Below, in pieces: positions 25,931-35,350 of a stretch of DNA of 64,000 nt. The notes under the pieces are model-generated. The model was not told the origin of the DNA. It was given only the letters and a program-made list of their open reading frames with translations, and made no database searches. The DNA is taken from the NCBI RefSeq assembly GCF_002101395.1, contig NZ_CP019706.1, positions 806,001-870,000 of the forward strand, in the 5' to 3' direction. The DNA is from Pantoea alhagi (GTDB taxonomy: Bacteria; Pseudomonadota; Gammaproteobacteria; Enterobacterales; Enterobacteriaceae). A program made the translations under genes and the position numbers. How positions within the stretch are numbered: position 1 is the first letter of the stretch; every line of letters starts with the position of its first letter.

Positions 25931-27598
25931 GTGGCTCAATTCGTCTACAGCATGCATCGCGTCGGAAAAGTTGTTCCGCCGAAGCGTCATATTCTTAAGA
26001 ACATCTCCCTGAGCTTTTTCCCGGGCGCAAAAATCGGCGTACTGGGCTTAAACGGCGCGGGTAAATCTACGCTGCTGCGCATTATGGCGGGCATTGATAA
26101 AGATATCGAAGGCGAGGCACGTCCGCAGCCTGGCATCAAAATCGGCTACCTGCCGCAGGAGCCGCAGCTTAATCCGGAACATACCGTACGCGAATCGGTA
26201 GAAGAAGCGGTAGCTGAAGTGGTTGGCGCGCTGAAGCGTCTCGATGAGGTTTACGCGCTGTATGCCGAACCGGAAGCCGATTTCGACAAGCTGGCAGCTG
26301 AACAGGGCAAGCTGGAAGAGATTATTCAGGCACACGATGGTCATAACCTGAACGTGCAGCTGGAGCGCGCCGCTGATGCGCTGCGCCTGCCGGACTGGGA
26401 GGCAAAAGTGGCCAATCTCTCCGGTGGTGAACGCCGCCGTGTGGCACTGTGCCGTCTGCTGCTGGAAAAGCCAGACATGCTGCTGCTCGACGAACCGACC
26501 AACCACCTGGATGCCGAATCTGTCGCCTGGCTGGAGCGCTTCCTGCACGATTTCGAAGGCACGGTAGTGGCTATCACCCATGACCGTTATTTCCTGGATA
26601 ACGTCGCAGGCTGGATCCTGGAGCTGGACCGTGGCGAAGGCATTCCATGGGAAGGCAACTACTCTTCCTGGCTGGAACAGAAAGATCAGCGTCTGGCGCA
26701 GGAAGCTTCTCAGGAAGCGGCGCGTCGTAAGTCGATTGAGAAAGAGCTGGAGTGGGTACGTCAGGGCGCGAAAGGCCGTCAGTCAAAAGGCAAAGCCCGT
26801 CTGGCGCGCTTTGAAGAGCTGAACAGCACCGAATACCAGAAACGTAACGAAACTAACGAACTCTTTATTCCACCGGGTCCGCGCCTGGGCGATAAAGTGG
26901 TGGAAGTGAGCAACCTGCGTAAATCGTACGGCGATCGTCTGCTGATTGACGATCTCTCTTTCTCCGTGCCGAAAGGCGCGATTGTCGGGATTATCGGTCC
27001 GAACGGCGCGGGTAAATCCACGCTGTTTCGTATGATGTCCGGTCAGGAACAGCCGGACAGCGGCAGCATCACGCTCGGCGATACGGTGAAACTGGCCTCT
27101 GTGGATCAGTTCCGTGACAGCATGGATAATTCAAAAACCGTCTGGGAAGAAGTTTCCGGCGGGCTGGATATCATGAAGATCGGCAATACCGAAATGCCAA
27201 GCCGCGCCTACGTGGGCCGCTTTAACTTTAAAGGTGTCGATCAGGGCAAACGCGTTGGCGAGCTTTCCGGTGGTGAGCGCGGTCGTCTGCACCTGGCAAA
27301 ACTGCTGCAGGTAGGCGGCAACATGCTGCTGCTGGATGAACCAACCAACGACCTGGACATCGAAACCCTGCGCGCGCTGGAAAACGCCCTGCTGGAGTTC
27401 CCGGGCTGCGCGATGGTGATCTCGCATGACCGTTGGTTCCTTGACCGTATCGCCACCCATATCCTCGACTATCAGGGCGAGGGTAAGGTTGAGTTCTTCG
27501 AAGGTAACTTTACCGAATACGAAGAGTACAAGAAGCGTACCCTCGGTGCGGAAGCGCTGGAGCCGAAACGCATCAAATACAAGCGTATGGCGAAGTAA
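25931..27598 (+). CDS. ettA: Energy-dependent translational throttle EttA (ABC-F ATPase)
   Basis: 555 residues from a GTG start (MAQFVYSMHRVGKVVPP). Two ABC domains have Walker A GLNGAGKST and GPNGAGKST, signatures LSGGERRRV and LSGGERGRL, and Walker B LLLDEPTN twice. The interdomain linker around 250-300 contacts tRNA. EttA binds the ribosomal E site and gates the first elongation steps by ADP/ATP ratio. It is nearly identical to E. coli EttA. Confidence 0.97.
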   Translation: MAQFVYSMHRVGKVVPPKRHILKNISLSFFPGAKIGVLGLNGAGKSTLLRIMAGIDKDIEGEARPQPGIKIGYLPQEPQLNPEHTVRESVEEAVAEVVGALKRLDEVYALYAEPEADFDKLAAEQGKLEEIIQAHDGHNLNVQLERAADALRLPDWEAKVANLSGGERRRVALCRLLLEKPDMLLLDEPTNHLDAESVAWLERFLHDFEGTVVAITHDRYFLDNVAGWILELDRGEGIPWEGNYSSWLEQKDQRLAQEASQEAARRKSIEKELEWVRQGAKGRQSKGKARLARFEELNSTEYQKRNETNELFIPPGPRLGDKVVEVSNLRKSYGDRLLIDDLSFSVPKGAIVGIIGPNGAGKSTLFRMMSGQEQPDSGSITLGDTVKLASVDQFRDSMDNSKTVWEEVSGGLDIMKIGNTEMPSRAYVGRFNFKGVDQGKRVGELSGGERGRLHLAKLLQVGGNMLLLDEPTNDLDIETLRALENALLEFPGCAMVISHDRWFLDRIATHILDYQGEGKVEFFEGNFTEYEEYKKRTLGAEALEPKRIKYKRMAK

Positions 27599-27603
27599 AT
27601 CTG

Positions 27604-27628
27604 AAAGCGGCCTGCGGGCCGCTTTTTA
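27604..27628 (+). terminator. ettA intrinsic terminator
   Basis: AAAGCGGCC tgcg GGCCGCTTT followed by TTATT, in the 30-bp convergent gap with the LysR gene. Confidence 0.88.
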
Positions 27629-28525
27629 TTAGCGATAAAACTCCCGAAACGCCATGCTTTGCTGGGCAAAATCGATAAAGCGCGCCAGCGCAGGCGAATT
27701 CAGTTTGCGACCCGGCCAGACCAGCCACAGCTCATTCCCTTCCGTTTCCCACTCCGGCAGAACCTGCACCAACTCTCCCCTGGCGACCGCGGTTTCCGTC
27801 AGAAAACGCGGCAATAGCGTAATGCCAGCATCGTTGATAGCGCATTCGCGCGCATAAAGCAGGTTATCCGTTAAATGCATAGAGGGCAGCAGCCAGCGAT
27901 AGTGCTCTTCTTCACGGCGCAGCAGCCACTCTTTCCAGGCTCGGTGGGCAATACAGCGATGCGTCGCCAGCTGTTGCGGATGCGTGATGCGCGGATTTTT
28001 TGTCAGGTAGTTTGCTGAAGCAACCAGTAGCCGCTGACAAAGTCCAATACGTCGGCCGATGAGCGACGAATCCTGCGGCTTACCGGTACGCAGCGCCAGA
28101 TCGAACCCTCCCTGCACCAGGTCACGCATATCATCAGACACCGACACTTCCAGCGTAACGTCCGGATAGCGCTGCTGGAACTCAGCGTTACAGCGCGCCA
28201 GCAGCGTCGCACCAATACCGGCGGGCGTGGTGATCCGTAAACGACCGCTTGGGTTGTCGCGCAGGCGCTCAATAGCCAGATCCGCATGTTCGCTGGCCTG
28301 GATCATCTCCTGACAGTGAATAAGATAGCGTTCACCTGCGAAAGTCAGGTTGAGCTGGCGCGTTGTGCGGTTGAGCAAACGCAAACCTATCGCCTGTTCC
28401 AGCTGGCTAATGCGCTGGCTGACGCTCGATTTTGGCAGACCGGCGCGCCGGGCAGCAGCGGTAAAGCTTCCGCTTTCAGCCACCAGCGCAAACAGCGCCA
28501 TATCCTGTAACCGCTTTAACGCCAT
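27629..28525 (-). CDS. LysR-family regulator divergent from an oxidoreductase
   Basis: 298 residues. An N-terminal helix-turn-helix (MALKRLQDMALFALVAESGSF; AARRAGLPKSSVSQRISQLE) belongs to the common CrgA/DmlR-like LysR subgroup. The substrate domain follows (about 90-290). It is divergent from the alcohol dehydrogenase-like gene at 28621, which is its likely target. A LysR-type box lies just beside its own start. The ligand is unknown; a quinone or aldehyde is a guess from the partner gene. Confidence 0.85.
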   Translation of the reverse strand: MALKRLQDMALFALVAESGSFTAAARRAGLPKSSVSQRISQLEQAIGLRLLNRTTRQLNLTFAGERYLIHCQEMIQASEHADLAIERLRDNPSGRLRITTPAGIGATLLARCNAEFQQRYPDVTLEVSVSDDMRDLVQGGFDLALRTGKPQDSSLIGRRIGLCQRLLVASANYLTKNPRITHPQQLATHRCIAHRAWKEWLLRREEEHYRWLLPSMHLTDNLLYARECAINDAGITLLPRFLTETAVARGELVQVLPEWETEGNELWLVWPGRKLNSPALARFIDFAQQSMAFREFYR

Positions 28526-28527
28526 TG

Positions 28528-28542
28528 TTCACCTGTGACGAA
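28528..28542. promoter_or_regulatory. LysR-type box (T-N11-A)
   Basis: TTC-N9-GAA inside TGTTC-N9-GAACA, 3 bp outside the LysR start codon. The position suits autorepression and control of the divergent oxidoreductase gene. Confidence 0.45.
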
Positions 28543-28620
28543 CACTGTATGAGTTATTGTCCATCTTATCACTGTTGCTTTGGCCTATTACACTTACCTC
28601 ATCAACTAAGGAGAAATCAT

Positions 28621-29622
28621 ATGTCTATGCGTGCTATTGCTGTTAATCCTCAAGACCCGGCGCAGTTCACAGAAATTCAGTCAGAAAAACCCACTCCTGG
28701 CGAGTACGATCTGCTGGTGGAAGTTAAAGCCGTATCAATCAATCCGGTCGATACCAAAGTGCATAAAGGCGTACAGAAGAGCGGTCTGCAACAGCCGCGT
28801 ATTCTGGGATGGGATGCCAGCGCAGTCGTGGTTGAGACGGGCAGTAAAGTGACGCAGTTTGCGCCCGGAGACGAGGTTTACTATGCGGGTGATATTACGC
28901 GCCCGGGAAGCAACAGTACCTTTCAGCTGGTAGATGCGCGCATTGTGGGCCGTAAACCGCAGAGTCTTGACTGGGGCGCAGCGGCAGCAATCCCGCTAAC
29001 GGCATTAACCGCCTGGGAAGGCCTGTTTGAGCACCTGCGTATACAGCAAGCAACCGAAGAGCAAACGCTGCTGATCATCGGCGGCGCTGGCGGCGTGGGC
29101 TCGCTGGCCATCCCCTTTACCAAACTGCACAGTAAAGTTCGGGTAATCGCTACCGCCTCACGTCCTGATTCGGTGCAATGGTGTAAAGATCGCGGGGCTG
29201 ATATCGTGATCAACTATAAAAATATGCCGGAGGAACTGGAGCAGCACGGTATCAAACAGGTGGATTATATTTTCTGTCTGAACGATACCGACGGTCACTG
29301 GGATACGATCGGCAAGCTGATTGCGCCGCAGGGCCAGATCTGCACCATTGTTGAAAATGCGCATCCACTGGATATGGAACAGTTGAAACTCAAAAGCGCG
29401 GCGCTGCACTGGGAATTTATGTTCACCCGCAGCATGTATCAAACGCCGGATATGGCGCGTCAGGGTGAGATCCTTAACGAAGTGGCTCAGCTGCTGGATG
29501 CGGGCAAAATAGAGAGTACGCTGAACGAAACGCTACACGGATTAAGTGTTGAAACACTCACTCAGGCACATGCGCGTGTCCTTGAAGGACATATGCGTGG
29601 CAAAGTAGTTATTACTTACTGA
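28621..29622 (+). CDS. Zinc-type alcohol dehydrogenase-like / quinone oxidoreductase family protein
   Basis: 333 residues from MSMRAIAVNPQDP; the ATG has AAGGAG 8 nt upstream. This is an MDR-superfamily protein. The N-terminal GroES-like domain has VSINPVDTKVHKG, and a nucleotide fold with IIGGAGGVGSLAI lies near residue 155. The catalytic zinc ligands of true alcohol dehydrogenases are not evident, which favours an NADPH quinone or enone reductase. The divergent LysR gene is the likely regulator. The substrate is unknown. Confidence 0.82.
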   Translation: MSMRAIAVNPQDPAQFTEIQSEKPTPGEYDLLVEVKAVSINPVDTKVHKGVQKSGLQQPRILGWDASAVVVETGSKVTQFAPGDEVYYAGDITRPGSNSTFQLVDARIVGRKPQSLDWGAAAAIPLTALTAWEGLFEHLRIQQATEEQTLLIIGGAGGVGSLAIPFTKLHSKVRVIATASRPDSVQWCKDRGADIVINYKNMPEELEQHGIKQVDYIFCLNDTDGHWDTIGKLIAPQGQICTIVENAHPLDMEQLKLKSAALHWEFMFTRSMYQTPDMARQGEILNEVAQLLDAGKIESTLNETLHGLSVETLTQAHARVLEGHMRGKVVITY

Positions 29623-29974
29623 TTGCCGCTGTTCTGCTGCAGTGGTAATGCAAAAAGTAAACGTTTCATTAAAAAAGATGCTAACCATAGAGATCAAAAA
29701 AACGCCCCTGAATCGGGGCGTTCATTTGCGTTAAATAGTCATTATTTTTAAGCGATGCCGTAATCATTTCCTTAGCCTGTTTCAGCCCAACCCATTTTAC
29801 TCCTGTCACCATAGTGAGCAGTTAAATAATGCTAACAGATAAGGTCTGTATTACTTCTGGCTAAAGTTTATGGATAATATTTTCGTTTAATGTTACGCCA
29901 TAGATAATTTCTAATAAAAATAAAGACAGCTTCCTTAGACTGTTATTTTTAATAAACCTGCTCTACTGCTGAGG
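29623..29974. other. Gap between oxidoreductase and second LysR gene
   Basis: 352 bp. A minus-strand frame at 29681-29812 (43 codons, starting MVTGVKWVGLKQAKEM) crosses a terminator stem and is bounded upstream by a stop. It may be the tail of a lost gene. Nothing else was seen. Confidence 0.35.
29696..29722 (-). terminator. Minus-strand intrinsic terminator
   Basis: On the minus strand AACGCCCC gattca GGGGCGTT followed by a T-run. It lies about 250 nt beyond the stop of the second LysR gene, so that message has a long tail or another short transcript ends here. Confidence 0.75.
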
Positions 29975-30883
29975 TTAGAAATCGAGTAAATCTTTTGAGA
30001 TATCACGCAGCCATTTATGAGAAGAGCAGTTATGATAGCGTGGATGCCATGCCTGAATAATACGCACTTTAGGCAGATCGAAGTCGGGCTTGAAAAAGTC
30101 CACATCAAGGTTCATTCGCTGTAAAACATCAACAACATACATCGGAACGATACCCAGGCTGCGCGTTTGAATAATATTTTCGATAATAGGCAGGTAGCCT
30201 GCGCTGATACCATGAATTTTGCGTTTATAGCCGCGCTCGCGATAGAGGCTTTCCATCTCTTCCTTCAGCCTGTTTTTGGGAACGATAAGAATAAACTCTT
30301 TTAGGTTTTTCAAAGACTTTTCCATCTGAAAAACAGGGTGGTCTTTGGTGGCTATCAATACGCATTCGCTGTGGCCGATAGTACGTATACTCACCTCCGG
30401 GCTGAGGCTTTTATCCTCCCCGATATAGAGATCGATATCTTCGCTGCGTAGCACACAGGATGTCGCGTTGTCATAGTTAAAATTGAAAATGTGGTTGGTA
30501 TTCTCCTGAATGCTTTTTTTCATCAGTTTATAGCTAAGCTTAGACATCAGAATATCATTGGTTACGATGTTAAAAGAGCGCGGCAGCTCTTTGCCGTTAA
30601 GCTCAATATTTTGGTGCAGAACATTTTGGATATTATCCAGCAGCTCTCTAAGCTGAGGTTTAAGGCGTACCGCTAATGGCGTCAGCTCCAGACTCATGCC
30701 AGAACGAACCAGAAGCTGATCCTGGAAGGTGTCTCTGATTTTATTCAATGATTTACTAATTGCGGGCGGAGTCACATTAAGTTTGTCCGCCGTTTTGCTT
30801 ACACTTTTTTCGTTAAGCAAAGTATCCAGAATAGGCAGCAGGTTTAAATCCATTCTTACCAAATGATTAATGTCTTTATGCAT
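29975..30883 (-). CDS. LysR-family regulator, AT-rich, orphan
   Basis: 302 residues. The N-terminal helix-turn-helix (MDLNLLPILDTLLNEKSVSK; KLNVTPPAISKSLNKI) resembles the NodD/LeuO/YidZ branch of LysR regulators. The effector domain carries many Lys and Asn residues, and the gene is clearly more AT-rich than its neighbours, suggesting recent transfer. It has no adjacent target gene: the neighbours are 350 and 617 bp of apparently non-coding DNA. The function is unknown. Confidence 0.82.
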   Translation of the reverse strand: MHKDINHLVRMDLNLLPILDTLLNEKSVSKTADKLNVTPPAISKSLNKIRDTFQDQLLVRSGMSLELTPLAVRLKPQLRELLDNIQNVLHQNIELNGKELPRSFNIVTNDILMSKLSYKLMKKSIQENTNHIFNFNYDNATSCVLRSEDIDLYIGEDKSLSPEVSIRTIGHSECVLIATKDHPVFQMEKSLKNLKEFILIVPKNRLKEEMESLYRERGYKRKIHGISAGYLPIIENIIQTRSLGIVPMYVVDVLQRMNLDVDFFKPDFDLPKVRIIQAWHPRYHNCSSHKWLRDISKDLLDF

Positions 30884-31348
30884 ATTTTACACTCCCTTGA
30901 TTCTTCCCGGTTATCTCTGCGCCCACAATATAAAATTGCAGTCTGATTCCACCCTGAAGATAATGTACATGATGCCGTTTCGCATAAAATGACTTCAGAA
31001 AAGCCACGAACCTACAACGCTATTAACAACTCCGATTAAAGCCATCCAAATAAAGCCACCTGTTTTCCAAAAGCAGAGAAAGCCCTTGCTTAGTTAACTA
31101 TACTTGTACTGTGGCCTCATATGATGAAAAGGAAATTAATATATACAGTCACTTTAGTTAATGAAACCCTGACAATATATAAGCTATGTCTCAACTTGCC
31201 GCTATAATTTCACCCTCCATATCAAATAAATTTCAGTTTAACCAATAAGTTAAATAAACAACCTGGGGTTAATTATAAAAACAAACATTAAAATCAATAA
31301 GTTAAAAGAAAAATGCGTAAGAGCTTTCTATTAAGCATGATAATTGAG

Positions 31349-31374
31349 GGCTTCTCTGAAAGAAGCCTTTAAAT
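31349..31374 (+). terminator. Plus-strand terminator without an assigned gene
   Basis: GGCTTCT ctgaa AGAAGCC followed by TTTAAATT. No plus-strand gene precedes it within 1.7 kb, so it may end a small RNA or an unrecognised transcript. Confidence 0.6.
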
Positions 31375-31461
31375 TACAATACAAAAAGTTAGCCTGCCTT
31401 ATTAATTAACTAAACTGATTTAATTTGGGAGAGATAACAATGAGAACATTCCGAATAAAAT

Positions 31462-31492
31462 GGCTGATGGTGAAATATAGCCATCAGCCGCC
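31462..31492 (-). terminator. nadR terminator
   Basis: On the minus strand GGCTGATGG, a 10-nt loop, CCATCAGCC, then ATTTTATT, 9 bp after the nadR stop. Confidence 0.75.
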
Positions 31493-31500
31493 CTGCCTTT

Positions 31501-32733
31501 TTACTTTCCGTTTTCCAGCATATTTCTTACCAGTTCAACACAACGCAGAAAACGTTGATCATAACTGTCTTCAGTAACATGCTCATATTTTATTTGATTT
31601 TCATTTAACATTTTAATTAACAATTCCTGAAACTCACGTCGATCGACGGAGCTACCCAGACTGCGCAGGCCATCTGCGACCCAGGGCACATTGTTTTCCA
31701 GCAGGATGACTAAATCGAAACGGTATTCGTCAATCAGCGCCTGTACAAAGGGGTGTTCACGCCCTTCGTACTTTTTACAAAACGCCTGGGTGGTCACAAA
31801 ATCGGTATCGATAAAGGCAACCTTGTTGGCGTATTTCACTGCAAAATCAATATACTGCGCATGCCCTAAAGCAATTTTGTCATAATCGGAATACTGCAAC
31901 GCCATCTCATCTCCGCCAAGATGCGAGAATACGTAATCCCGTCCATACTCCCAGGCGCTGGAAGTATTAAAAATATTAGCCAGCTTATTAACTAATACTG
32001 ATTTACCGCTCGATTCCCCGCCCAGTATCGCAACGGTACGTACGAAAAACGGCTTTACTTCAGTAGGGATATACTCCCAGTAGCGAAAAGGATTTTGGCG
32101 AATTTGCGCCCCGCTGATATTCATAAAAGAGCGCTGCGGATCGATCACGATGGTTTCAATGCCCAGGTGCTCGCGATACTGCGGCGCGTCCAGCTCTTCG
32201 CTGGTATACACACAGCCTGGCTCAATTCCCTTTTCCGCCATAAAGGCCGTAATGCCCCGACTCCAGACATCCCAACCGTGCGGATAAGGCTCCATGCCCT
32301 CTTCATTAAACGCATGAATGCGAATATTTTTTTGATATTTAAATGTCTGCAAGAGCCAGCGCAGGCGATCGCTAACGGTGGGCTGCTGTGACATGGCGCT
32401 GTTTTCAAACAGCTGGCGATCGCGCGGTTCATCATGTCCCATAATAATATGTAGCTCATCAACCTGGCTGCAGGCGCGCTGAATCAGATAAATATGACCG
32501 GTGTGCAGAGGATAGAACTTGCCGAACACTACGCCGATGGTTTTCTCGCGGCGGGGGAAATCCAGCCCCAGAAAGCGATGCAGCGCCTCCAGCTTTTGCG
32601 CGCTGGGGCTTTTGATTTTGGCATTGAGCAACTGGCTCAGGTAGCCTTTCGTCATTCCGCTGGCATCTGCAACCTGCTGCAACGTATGTCCCTGCTGGCG
32701 AATGGCGGTTTTTAAATATTCAAATGATGACAT
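31501..32733 (-). CDS. nadR: NadR: NAD repressor / NMN adenylyltransferase / nicotinamide riboside kinase
   Basis: 410 residues. An N-terminal helix-turn-helix (LQQVADASGMTKGYLSQLL) is followed by an NMN adenylyltransferase domain starting GVVFGKFYPLHTGHIYLI near residue 65. The C-terminal kinase has the P-loop GGESSGKSVLV near residue 238. It represses NAD synthesis genes when NAD is plentiful and salvages nicotinamide riboside. It follows radA, as in E. coli; a terminator-like hairpin sits just before its ribosome-binding site. Confidence 0.96.
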   Translation of the reverse strand: MSSFEYLKTAIRQQGHTLQQVADASGMTKGYLSQLLNAKIKSPSAQKLEALHRFLGLDFPRREKTIGVVFGKFYPLHTGHIYLIQRACSQVDELHIIMGHDEPRDRQLFENSAMSQQPTVSDRLRWLLQTFKYQKNIRIHAFNEEGMEPYPHGWDVWSRGITAFMAEKGIEPGCVYTSEELDAPQYREHLGIETIVIDPQRSFMNISGAQIRQNPFRYWEYIPTEVKPFFVRTVAILGGESSGKSVLVNKLANIFNTSSAWEYGRDYVFSHLGGDEMALQYSDYDKIALGHAQYIDFAVKYANKVAFIDTDFVTTQAFCKKYEGREHPFVQALIDEYRFDLVILLENNVPWVADGLRSLGSSVDRREFQELLIKMLNENQIKYEHVTEDSYDQRFLRCVELVRNMLENGK

Positions 32734-32741
32734 AATGCCTC

Positions 32742-32771
32742 CTGCAAAAAGGGGTGGGCAGTGCCCACCCC
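32742..32771 (-). terminator. Terminator-like hairpin immediately upstream of nadR
   Basis: On the minus strand GGGGTGGGCA c TGCCCACCCC followed by TTTTTGC. The T-run ends about 14 nt before the nadR ATG and touches its AGGAGG site. No promoter can fit between, so it would cut or attenuate transcription from radA into nadR. Confidence 0.75.
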
Positions 32772-32796
32772 AACGACAGGTTAACCTGCGCTAAAA

Positions 32797-34179
32797 TTAT
32801 AACTCATCCAGGATCGCCAGCGCGTCAGCCAGCTTTTTCACCGGGTAAACTTTCATGTTCTCCAGCGCCTTTTTCGGCGCGTTAGCCGCCGGGACAATAG
32901 CGCGTTTAAACCCATGCTTAGCGGCCTCGGAAATACGCTCCTGACCGCTTGGCACCGGACGAATTTCTCCGGCCAGCCCCACCTCGCCGAAAATCACCAG
33001 ATCGTTGGGCAAGGGTCGATCGCGCAGGCTGGAAACCATCGCCAGCATCAATGCCAGATCGGCGCTGGTTTCGGTGACCTTTACCCCGCCGACAACATTA
33101 ACAAACACATCCTGATCGGCCATCTGCAACCCGCCATGACGATGCAGCACCGCCAGCAGGATCGCCAGGCGATTCTGTTCCAGCCCAACTGCAACACGAC
33201 GTGGGTTAGACATCATTGAATGATCCACCAACGCCTGGATCTCTACCAGCAGCGGACGCGTGCCTTCCCAGACCACCATCACCGAACTCCCGGCAGTAAC
33301 CTCATCGCCGCGCGACAGAAAAATCGCCGAGGGATTGCTGACTTCGCGCATGCCCTGCTCGGTCATGGCAAACACGCCCAGTTCGTTCACCGCGCCAAAG
33401 CGGTTTTTATGGCTGCGCAGCGTGCGGAAACGGGAATCCGCGTCGCCATCCAGCAACACCGAACAGTCGATGCAGTGCTCCAGTACTTTGGGACCAGCCA
33501 GCGAGCCATCTTTGGTGACATGCCCGACCATCACAATCGCTACGCCGCGCGTTTTGGCAAAGCGCGTTAAATAAGCTGCGGTTTCGCGCACCTGCGCCAC
33601 GCTGCCCGGCGAAGACTGAATATCCGCCATGTGCATCACCTGAATAGAGTCGATCACCATCAGCTTCGGCTGTTCCTGCTCGGCAATCATGCAGATCTGC
33701 TCAATGCTGGTTTCCGACAGCATATTCAGGTTCTCGGTAGGCAAACCAAGACGATGCGCGCGCATGGCGACCTGCTGCAGCGACTCTTCGCCGGTGACAT
33801 ACAGCGTTTTCATATCCACTGACAGCTTGCACAACGTTTGCAGCAGCAGCGTACTTTTCCCGGCGCCGGGATTGCCGCCAATCAGAATAGCGCTGCCGGG
33901 GACTACGCCACCGCCCAGTACGCGATCGAATTCTTTAAAACCGGTTGAGAAGCGCGGCAACGCTTCCAGGCTAATTTCCGACAGCTTCTGCACGCGGCTG
34001 GCACCGGCGGTGCCGGAGTAGCCAGACAGACGCTCATTACGCGCCGCAGCCGGCGAGGCCGCCAGCCGCACTTCGGTGATGGTATTCCAGGCGTGACAGG
34101 CGCTACATTGCCCCTGCCAACGCGGATAGTCTGCGCCACATTCGTTGCAGACAAAGGCACGTTTTACCGCTTTAGCCAA
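32797..34179 (-). CDS. radA: DNA repair protein RadA
   Basis: 460 residues. The N-terminal zinc finger (CNECGADYPRWQGQCSACHA) is followed by a RecA-like ATPase with Walker A GGNPGAGKST and the RadA signature KNRFG. The C-terminal Lon-like domain completes it. It drives branch migration in recombination intermediates. It lies 13 bp downstream of serB, so serB-radA-nadR form the expected operon. Confidence 0.97.
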   Translation of the reverse strand: MAKAVKRAFVCNECGADYPRWQGQCSACHAWNTITEVRLAASPAAARNERLSGYSGTAGASRVQKLSEISLEALPRFSTGFKEFDRVLGGGVVPGSAILIGGNPGAGKSTLLLQTLCKLSVDMKTLYVTGEESLQQVAMRAHRLGLPTENLNMLSETSIEQICMIAEQEQPKLMVIDSIQVMHMADIQSSPGSVAQVRETAAYLTRFAKTRGVAIVMVGHVTKDGSLAGPKVLEHCIDCSVLLDGDADSRFRTLRSHKNRFGAVNELGVFAMTEQGMREVSNPSAIFLSRGDEVTAGSSVMVVWEGTRPLLVEIQALVDHSMMSNPRRVAVGLEQNRLAILLAVLHRHGGLQMADQDVFVNVVGGVKVTETSADLALMLAMVSSLRDRPLPNDLVIFGEVGLAGEIRPVPSGQERISEAAKHGFKRAIVPAANAPKKALENMKVYPVKKLADALAILDEL

Positions 34180-34192
34180 CTCAGTTCCTCAA

Positions 34193-35170
34193 TTATCGCG
34201 TCTCGTGATGCAGGCTGCCGCTGAGGATGCAAAATACGCCCATCAGATCGGCATGCCGAATCGTCACTTCAGTTTTTTCATTAACTTTCGGCTTGGCATG
34301 ATAGGCGATGCCTAACCCGGAAGCCTTAATCATCAGTAAATCGTTAGCGCCATCGCCAATCGCTACTGTTTGTTCAACGGGGATATCAAAACGCTGCGCC
34401 AGCTTCGCCAGCATATCGGCCTTATACTGCGCATCCACCACCGGGCCAATAACCTCACCGGTAAATTTACCGTCACGGATCTCCAGCTCGTTGGCAGCGA
34501 TAGCGGCAAGATGCAGCCGGTCACGCAAATATTCGGCAAAGTAAGTGAAGCCGCCAGAAGCGATAGCCACCTGCCAGCCTAACGCCTGCAGCTTCTGCAC
34601 CAGCGTGCTTAACCCCGGCATTAACGGCAGCGTATCACGCACCTGCTTCAGTATATTGGCATCAGCGCCTTTCAGCGTGGCCACGCGCTGACGCAGGCTG
34701 GCAGTAAAATCCAGCTCGCCGCGCATCGCGCGCTCGGTCACCTCAGCCACCTGCTCGCCGCACCCTGCCAGACGCGCAATCTCATCGATACATTCGATCT
34801 GAATCGCGGTGGAATCCATATCCATTACCAGCAGGCCCGGCGCTTTCAGATAAGGAATTTTACCCAGCGGCGCTACGTCCAGTCCCAGTTCGTGGGCCAG
34901 ACGCGCCGCACGCGGCGTCAGCGAGCCCGCCAGACGGATCACCTGATAATCATCCACGCTCCAGGCGCTGACAATCACCATTGCGGCACCCAGCTGGTGC
35001 TGATAGGCCGTCAGCGAATCTTTATCCAGCTGGTGCCCGTAAAGCAGCCAGCCGGTACGCCCGGCACGATAATCCAGCGGCATCACTTCGTCACCGCTCA
35101 GTGAAAGAGGCAAGCCCGGCCAGAGAGAAACATCGGAAGGCAGGTCGCACCAGGTCAAACGATTAGGCAT
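34193..35170 (-). CDS. serB: Phosphoserine phosphatase
   Basis: 325 residues, last step of serine synthesis. The HAD nucleophile motif DMDSTAIQIECIDEIA is near residue 117 and the acidic motif GDGANDLLMI near residue 269. The N-terminal 100 residues form the ACT-like part. It is the first gene of serB-radA-nadR, divergent from smp. Confidence 0.96.
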   Translation of the reverse strand: MPNRLTWCDLPSDVSLWPGLPLSLSGDEVMPLDYRAGRTGWLLYGHQLDKDSLTAYQHQLGAAMVIVSAWSVDDYQVIRLAGSLTPRAARLAHELGLDVAPLGKIPYLKAPGLLVMDMDSTAIQIECIDEIARLAGCGEQVAEVTERAMRGELDFTASLRQRVATLKGADANILKQVRDTLPLMPGLSTLVQKLQALGWQVAIASGGFTYFAEYLRDRLHLAAIAANELEIRDGKFTGEVIGPVVDAQYKADMLAKLAQRFDIPVEQTVAIGDGANDLLMIKASGLGIAYHAKPKVNEKTEVTIRHADLMGVFCILSGSLHHETR

Positions 35171-35350
35171 TACAGCTCCTGTCGGAAAGATGATCGGCTG
35201 CCGCCATCAAAGGACGTTCTGTTTGACATCCGTGCCGGGCCACAGCCTGTAGATAAAACCTCGCAAGAGGCTACCCTGTCAGCCGCGCTTCTGGCAACAT
35301 AAAGTCGCAAAAACAGACTACCGTTTGTTGATTACGTTTTAAGGTTGCCA

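Larger units (their letters stand above)
30884..31500. other. 617-bp AT-rich gap upstream of the orphan LysR gene
   Basis: No gene was recognised. It holds the LysR promoter region, a plus-strand ORF of 28 codons at 31121 (MMKRKLIYTVTLVNETL), a plus-strand terminator at 31349 and the nadR terminator at 31462. Confidence 0.5.

Noticed and set aside
31440..31580. 45-codon plus-strand ORF (MRTFRIKWLMVKYSH...) with a GGAGAG site
   Set aside because: It runs through the nadR terminator stem and then antisense into the nadR 3' end, so coding is unlikely.
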